A stretch of DNA of 64,000 bases from Bacteroidales bacterium (GTDB lineage Bacteria; Bacteroidota; Bacteroidia; Bacteroidales; P3), in the NCBI GenBank assembly GCA_009785505.1, contig WQWA01000004.1, positions 1 to 64,000 on the forward strand, read 5' to 3'. Below, in pieces: positions 61,154-64,000 of the stretch. The notes under the pieces were generated by a model. It saw only the letters and a list, made by a program, of their open reading frames with translations, had not been told where the DNA came from and ran no database searches. A program made the position numbers and the translations under genes. The first letter of the stretch is position 1. Every line of letters starts with the position of its first letter.

Positions 61154-62515
61154 TTACATCGCTGCGAATTCCTCGTAAAAATACGGAATCGTTTCAATGC
61201 CTTTGTAGAAGCGCTCCAAATCGAAACTCTCGTTTGGCGAGTGAATAGCGTCTTCTTCTAAGCCGAAGCCCATTAAAATGGATTTCAACCCAAGCACTTT
61301 TTCAAAGGTTGCAATGATTGGAATACTTCCGCCGCTTCGTACAGGAATTGGTGTCTGTCCGTAAGTTTTTTCGTAAGCTTTTTCTGCAGCTTTGTAAGCC
61401 GGCATGTCGATTGGCGAAACATAAGCCTGTCCCCCCGGCAATACGGTAACCTTTACTTTCACACATTTAGGAGCAACCTCTTCAAAATGTTTTTTGAAAA
61501 GTTCGGCAATTTTCACATTGTCTTGTGCAGGTACCAAACGCATCGAAATTTTGGCATTTGCCACAGACGGCACAATTGTTTTTGAACCTTCGCCGATGTA
61601 GCCCGACCAAATGCCGTTTATGTCCAACGTTGGACGAATACCGGTGCGTTCGTTGGTTGAAAATCCTTTTTCGCCACACTCTTCAGCAATGTCTAATGCT
61701 TTGTTGTATGCCTCTTGCGAGAATGGCGCTTTTGCCATCGCCGCACGCTCTTCGGCGGAAATTTCGATTACATCATCATAGAATCCCGGAATCGTAATAC
61801 GGTTATTTTCATCGAATAAATCGGCAAGCATTTTGGTTAAAATATTCGCCGGGTTAGCCACTGCACCGCCAAATAGACCTGAATGCAAATCTTTGTTTGG
61901 CCCCACTACTTCAACTTCAACTTTGCTCATACCACGCAATCCCGTAGTGATTGCAGGAATATCTTTAGCAATCATACCCGTGTCGGAAACCAAAATCACA
62001 TCGGCTTTCAACATGTCTTTATGCTCGACACACCACGCTTCCAAATTCGGAGAACCAATCTCTTCTTCACCCTCAAGCATGAATTTTACGTTGCACGGAA
62101 GTTGATTAGTTTTAACCATAAACTCAAAAGCTTTGGCATGCATAAACAACTGACCTTTGTCATCGTTTGCACCGCGAGCATAGATTTTTCCGTCTCTAAC
62201 TTCCGGCTCAAACGGTGGAGATTTCCACAAATCAATCGGATCGGCAGGCATCACATCATAATGTCCATAAACCAAAACGGTTTTAAGTTTCGGATCAATG
62301 ATTTTTTCTGCATAAACAACCGGATTGCCTTTTGTCGGCATGACTTCCGCTTTATCAACGCCCGCTTCCAAAAGCGATTTTTTCAAATACTCGGCACAAG
62401 CCGTCATGTCTTCAAATTTTCCTCCCGAACTGATAGAAGGAATACGAATTAGACCGAATAATTCTTGTAAAAAACGGTCTTTGTTGGTTTCGATGTAGTT
62501 TTTTAGATCTTTCAT
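61154..62515 (-). CDS. M20-family dipeptidase
   Basis: A 453-aa metallopeptidase of the M20A/CNDP type. VYGHYDVMPADP has the first metal ligand and catalytic Asp, GANDDKGQLFMH the bridging Asp, EGEEEIGSPNLEAW the catalytic Glu pair, and the C-terminal MGFGLEEDAIHSPNE the last His. It hydrolyses dipeptides such as X-His in the cytoplasm (no signal peptide). Own promoter. Confidence 0.93.
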   Translation of the reverse strand: MKDLKNYIETNKDRFLQELFGLIRIPSISSGGKFEDMTACAEYLKKSLLEAGVDKAEVMPTKGNPVVYAEKIIDPKLKTVLVYGHYDVMPADPIDLWKSPPFEPEVRDGKIYARGANDDKGQLFMHAKAFEFMVKTNQLPCNVKFMLEGEEEIGSPNLEAWCVEHKDMLKADVILVSDTGMIAKDIPAITTGLRGMSKVEVEVVGPNKDLHSGLFGGAVANPANILTKMLADLFDENNRITIPGFYDDVIEISAEERAAMAKAPFSQEAYNKALDIAEECGEKGFSTNERTGIRPTLDINGIWSGYIGEGSKTIVPSVANAKISMRLVPAQDNVKIAELFKKHFEEVAPKCVKVKVTVLPGGQAYVSPIDMPAYKAAEKAYEKTYGQTPIPVRSGGSIPIIATFEKVLGLKSILMGFGLEEDAIHSPNESFDLERFYKGIETIPYFYEEFAAM

Positions 62516-62540
62516 AAGTGATTTTGTTTAATTTTTTGCA

Positions 62541-62548
62541 CAAAGATA
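62541..62548 (-). promoter_or_regulatory. Promoter -7 box of the dipeptidase
   Basis: TATCTTTG on the minus strand. Confidence 0.75.
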
Positions 62549-62587
62549 CGAAAATAAATTGAAATTTTCGAAAAATTTGCCACAATT

Positions 62588-62959
62588 TTAATTTCCGGTA
62601 GGTTGTATCGAGGCAGTTTCAACCATCAGCATCACTGTTTTTTGCGGTGCTCTTGGGCGGTGCATAACACCTTTTGTAATGGTTACGCCTTGATTTGGAT
62701 TCAGTTCTATGGTTTCATCTTCCAAATCAATCAACAGTTTTCCACTCAAAACAAAGAAAAATTCATCATCTTGCTCGTGTTTGTGCCAATGGTATTCACC
62801 TTCAACAATGCCGAGCCGAACAACACTTTCGTTCACTTGTGTCAGCGTTTGATTGAACCATTTGTCTTTGCAGGCTTCCACGAGTTGGGGGATGTCTATT
62901 TTTTCCAAGTGGTTGAACTTGATGTCGAGGTTTGTGGTGTAGGGGAATTGGTTTTGCAT
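62588..62959 (-). CDS. Small cupin-domain protein
   Basis: A 123-aa single-domain cupin: HWHKHEQDDEFFFVLSG supplies the two His and Glu metal ligands of cupin motif 1, and GVMHRPRAPQ the His of motif 2. Function not assignable; such proteins are often isomerases or metal-dependent sensors. Start at 62959 (MQNQFPYTT), in keeping with the promoter. Confidence 0.85.
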   Translation of the reverse strand: MQNQFPYTTNLDIKFNHLEKIDIPQLVEACKDKWFNQTLTQVNESVVRLGIVEGEYHWHKHEQDDEFFFVLSGKLLIDLEDETIELNPNQGVTITKGVMHRPRAPQKTVMLMVETASIQPTGN

Positions 62960-62974
62960 CGTGTGTATTTTTTG

Positions 62975-62982
62975 CAAATTTA
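62975..62982 (-). promoter_or_regulatory. Promoter -7 box of the cupin gene
   Basis: TAAATTTG on the minus strand; weaker than most boxes here. Confidence 0.5.
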
Positions 62983-63116
62983 CAAAAAATTATTAACAAT
63001 TTGACTTTTTTGTGAATAAATCTTATTGTTTTTTGCTATCTCGCATTCCCGTATGTATAGCCGAAATACTAACATTTTGTTGTTGATATTGACATTTTGT
63101 TTTTCCAAAAAATAAA

Positions 63117-63148
63117 TTTGTGAAATTGGAAAAAAAATTGTAACTTTG
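63117..63148 (+). promoter_or_regulatory. Promoter of ncRNA copy B
   Basis: TTTG at 63117-63120, 20-nt spacer, TAACTTTG at 63141-63148; predicted +1 at 63153. Confidence 0.8.
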
Positions 63149-63152
63149 CAGT

Positions 63153-63301
63153 ACTGAAAGGAACTTGATTATCTACACGAAGATTAGCACAGGCGACGAT
63201 TAGAACTGTGGTCTATGAATGAAATAGTTGTCAAAGCGTCGAAGTTGGCACAAAAGAGAGTCGGCTCTTTTGCTCTGATTAAGTTCCTTTCACTTTTTTT
63301 T
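63153..63301 (+). ncRNA. Structured ncRNA, copy B
   Basis: About 149 nt. Closing stem TGAAAGGAACTT (63155-63166) with AAGTTCCTTTCA (63281-63292), then G·U, A-U, U-A, U·G and A-U pairs inward to 63171/63276. P1: CACAG 63188-63192 with CTGTG 63206-63210. P2: GTCAA 63230-63234 with TTGGC 63245-63249. P3: CAAAAGAG 63251-63258 with CTCTTTTG 63265-63272. P1 loop CGACG (63194-63198) can pair with P2 loop CGTCG (63237-63241). Eight T follow (63294-63301). Identical to copy A in the promoter -7 box, in GATTAGCACAG (63182-63192), CTATGA (63213-63218) and the distance between them, elsewhere diverged mostly in paired positions. Confidence 0.8.
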
Positions 63302-63691
63302 CCACAGCAGTTTTTTGCTTTCAAGATGTCTCTTTTCTTTTGTTAGAGCGGTTTTCACTTCGTAAAATTCTTTTTTGAGTGCCGAATTTATTTCGACAAT
63401 GGTTACCTTTGCATTTCCGTTCCAAATGACCAACTGCAAAGCATCTCCGTCTCCTTGATAAATTCGATTGAAATTGCTTACTACCGCATCAACAAACATT
63501 AACGGAGTAAACCCGAATTTTGCTAAATCGGTTTTGTGTCGGTTTAGAATGTGCTTGAGATGATTGTCGTCAATGTAGATGTCTGCCGGAATTTTGCCGA
63601 TCGCGTCAGCAATTGACTTGCGTAAGCGACCGATTCTTTTGTAATGCTTTTGATCCTCAATTTGGGGGCGGTTTGTTGTTCTCTTTTTCAT
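63290..63691 (-). CDS. Small BECR/PBECR-like predicted nuclease, copy B
   Basis: A 133-aa paralogue of the protein at 3218-3619, about 60% identical by eye. Shared: TNRPxIEDQKHYKxIG at the start, HLKHIxNRH, FVDxVVxNFNRIYxG and the final LLWKKK. The same relation to its ncRNA holds: the stop codon lies in the closing stem and the Lys codons cover the terminator T-tract. The upstream control region is shared with copy A and dprA. Divergent from lepA. Confidence 0.75.
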   Translation of the reverse strand: MKKRTTNRPQIEDQKHYKRIGRLRKSIADAIGKIPADIYIDDNHLKHILNRHKTDLAKFGFTPLMFVDAVVSNFNRIYQGDGDALQLVIWNGNAKVTIVEINSALKKEFYEVKTALTKEKRHLESKKLLWKKK

Positions 63692-63722
63692 ACGAATAAA
63701 TTTTTAGTTTTTTATTCACATC

Positions 63723-63815
63723 TATATAAACGCAAAAAAGTCATTTTTCGTATAAAAATTTCCTTAAAAAGTGTTAAAATGTTAATAACTTTCCGAAATT
63801 GTTAATAAGCCTGCC
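63723..63815 (-). promoter_or_regulatory. Shared upstream control region of the BECR-like gene, copy B
   Basis: In gene orientation two TTATTAACA repeats offset 20 bp, then the core at 63723-63758 with TATACGAAAAATGA and a final TGCGTTTATATA; one base longer than the other two copies. Confidence 0.6.
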
Positions 63816-63860
63816 TCGCATTTTCAATTAATTTCATGACAATAATTCATTTTTTTTTCG

Positions 63861-63868
63861 TATCTTTG
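63861..63868 (+). promoter_or_regulatory. Promoter -7 box of lepA
   Basis: TATCTTTG with a 9-nt gap to the ATG. Confidence 0.7.
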
Positions 63869-63877
63869 CAATCCTTT

Positions 63878-64000
63878 ATGAAAAATATACGAAATTTTTG
63901 CATCATCGCACACATTGATCACGGGAAAAGCACGCTGGCAGACCGTTTGCTCGAATATACCGGTACGCTTTCGGAACGTGATATGAAGTCGCAAGTGCTC
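63878..64000 (+). CDS. lepA: Elongation factor 4 LepA (5' part)
   Basis: The first 41 codons of LepA, a ribosome-associated GTPase that remodels ribosomes. The P-loop reads [16 protein letters not shown], followed by the typical [13 protein letters not shown]. It leaves the window at the right edge. Confidence 0.92.
   Translation, partial: MKNIRNFCIIAHIDHGKSTLADRLLEYTGTLSERDMKSQVL

Overview
The window comes from a member of the Bacteroidota, probably Bacteroidales-like and not assignable further from the sequence alone. It is AT-rich. Nearly every transcription unit has the Bacteroidota sigma-factor -7 box TAnnTTTG, usually TATCTTTG or TAACTTTG, and several have a TTTG about 20 nt upstream. 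Shine-Dalgarno sites are rare. Lineage-typical genes include gldE-like and gldH, ricT, the murF-alr fusion, the DAK2-DegV fusion, DUF3098, DUF4837, DUF2723, a PorE-like OmpA protein and a protein with a type-B type IX secretion C-terminal domain.

Layout. 1-3000: 3' end of tatC, then the convergent rplY-pth-gldE operon. 3040-3790: a structured ncRNA convergent with a small BECR-like gene. 3800-9400: a degenerate PdxA-like gene, murF-alr and a Pif1-type helicase. 9400-12700: a TlpA-like lipoprotein, an M48 lipoprotein protease and a DUF1015 protein. 12960-15040: rplI-rpsR-rpsF and a nucleotidyltransferase. 15100-24530: pcrA, aqpZ, dnaK, PBP1A, gldH, ricT. 24600-28670: a FISUMP protein, dprA, a frameshifted murB and a DUF4837 lipoprotein. 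28760-35150: V-ATPase E, DUF2764, A and B, then a FakA-FakB fusion. 35190-42560: tRNA-Gln, DUF2723, arginine decarboxylase, a Cys-rich lipoprotein, an exonuclease and sufS. 42700-51360: a prolyl oligopeptidase, a GldL-motif membrane protein, a nucleoside phosphorylase, a SirB1-like protein, a DHH phosphoesterase, an FKBP, ftsX and aroC. 51370-62960: PorE-like, uppP, DUF3098, a Tat ferredoxin, an S9 peptidase, tRNA-Ser, a CHU_C protein, nth, a flippase, an M20 dipeptidase and a cupin. 63100-63830: a second copy of the ncRNA/BECR-like module. 63878-end: start of lepA.

The most unusual content is the duplicated module at 3040-3790 and 63110-63830. Each copy has a strong TAACTTTG promoter and a ~148-nt RNA. 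The RNA has a long closing stem, three hairpins and a predicted loop-loop (kissing) contact, and compensatory changes between the copies support the fold. A 133-aa protein gene runs towards the RNA. Its last Lys codons are the RNA's terminator T-tract, and its stop codon lies in the RNA's closing stem. Both protein genes share an upstream regulatory region with dprA (25480-25543): two TTATYAACA direct repeats followed by a 35-bp near-identical core. I did not recognise the RNA family. An RNA-controlled nuclease linked to DNA uptake or processing is a testable idea, not an established function.

A second theme is palindromic repeats. Perfect 28-29 bp palindromes and several other repeat types lie between genes and also inside reading frames in frame (murF-alr, a nucleotidyltransferase, pcrA twice, dprA, aroC), much like the Rickettsia palindromic elements. 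Several genes (sufS, the prolyl oligopeptidase, the FakA-FakB fusion) have their ATG exactly 4 nt after the -7 box and probably make leaderless mRNAs.
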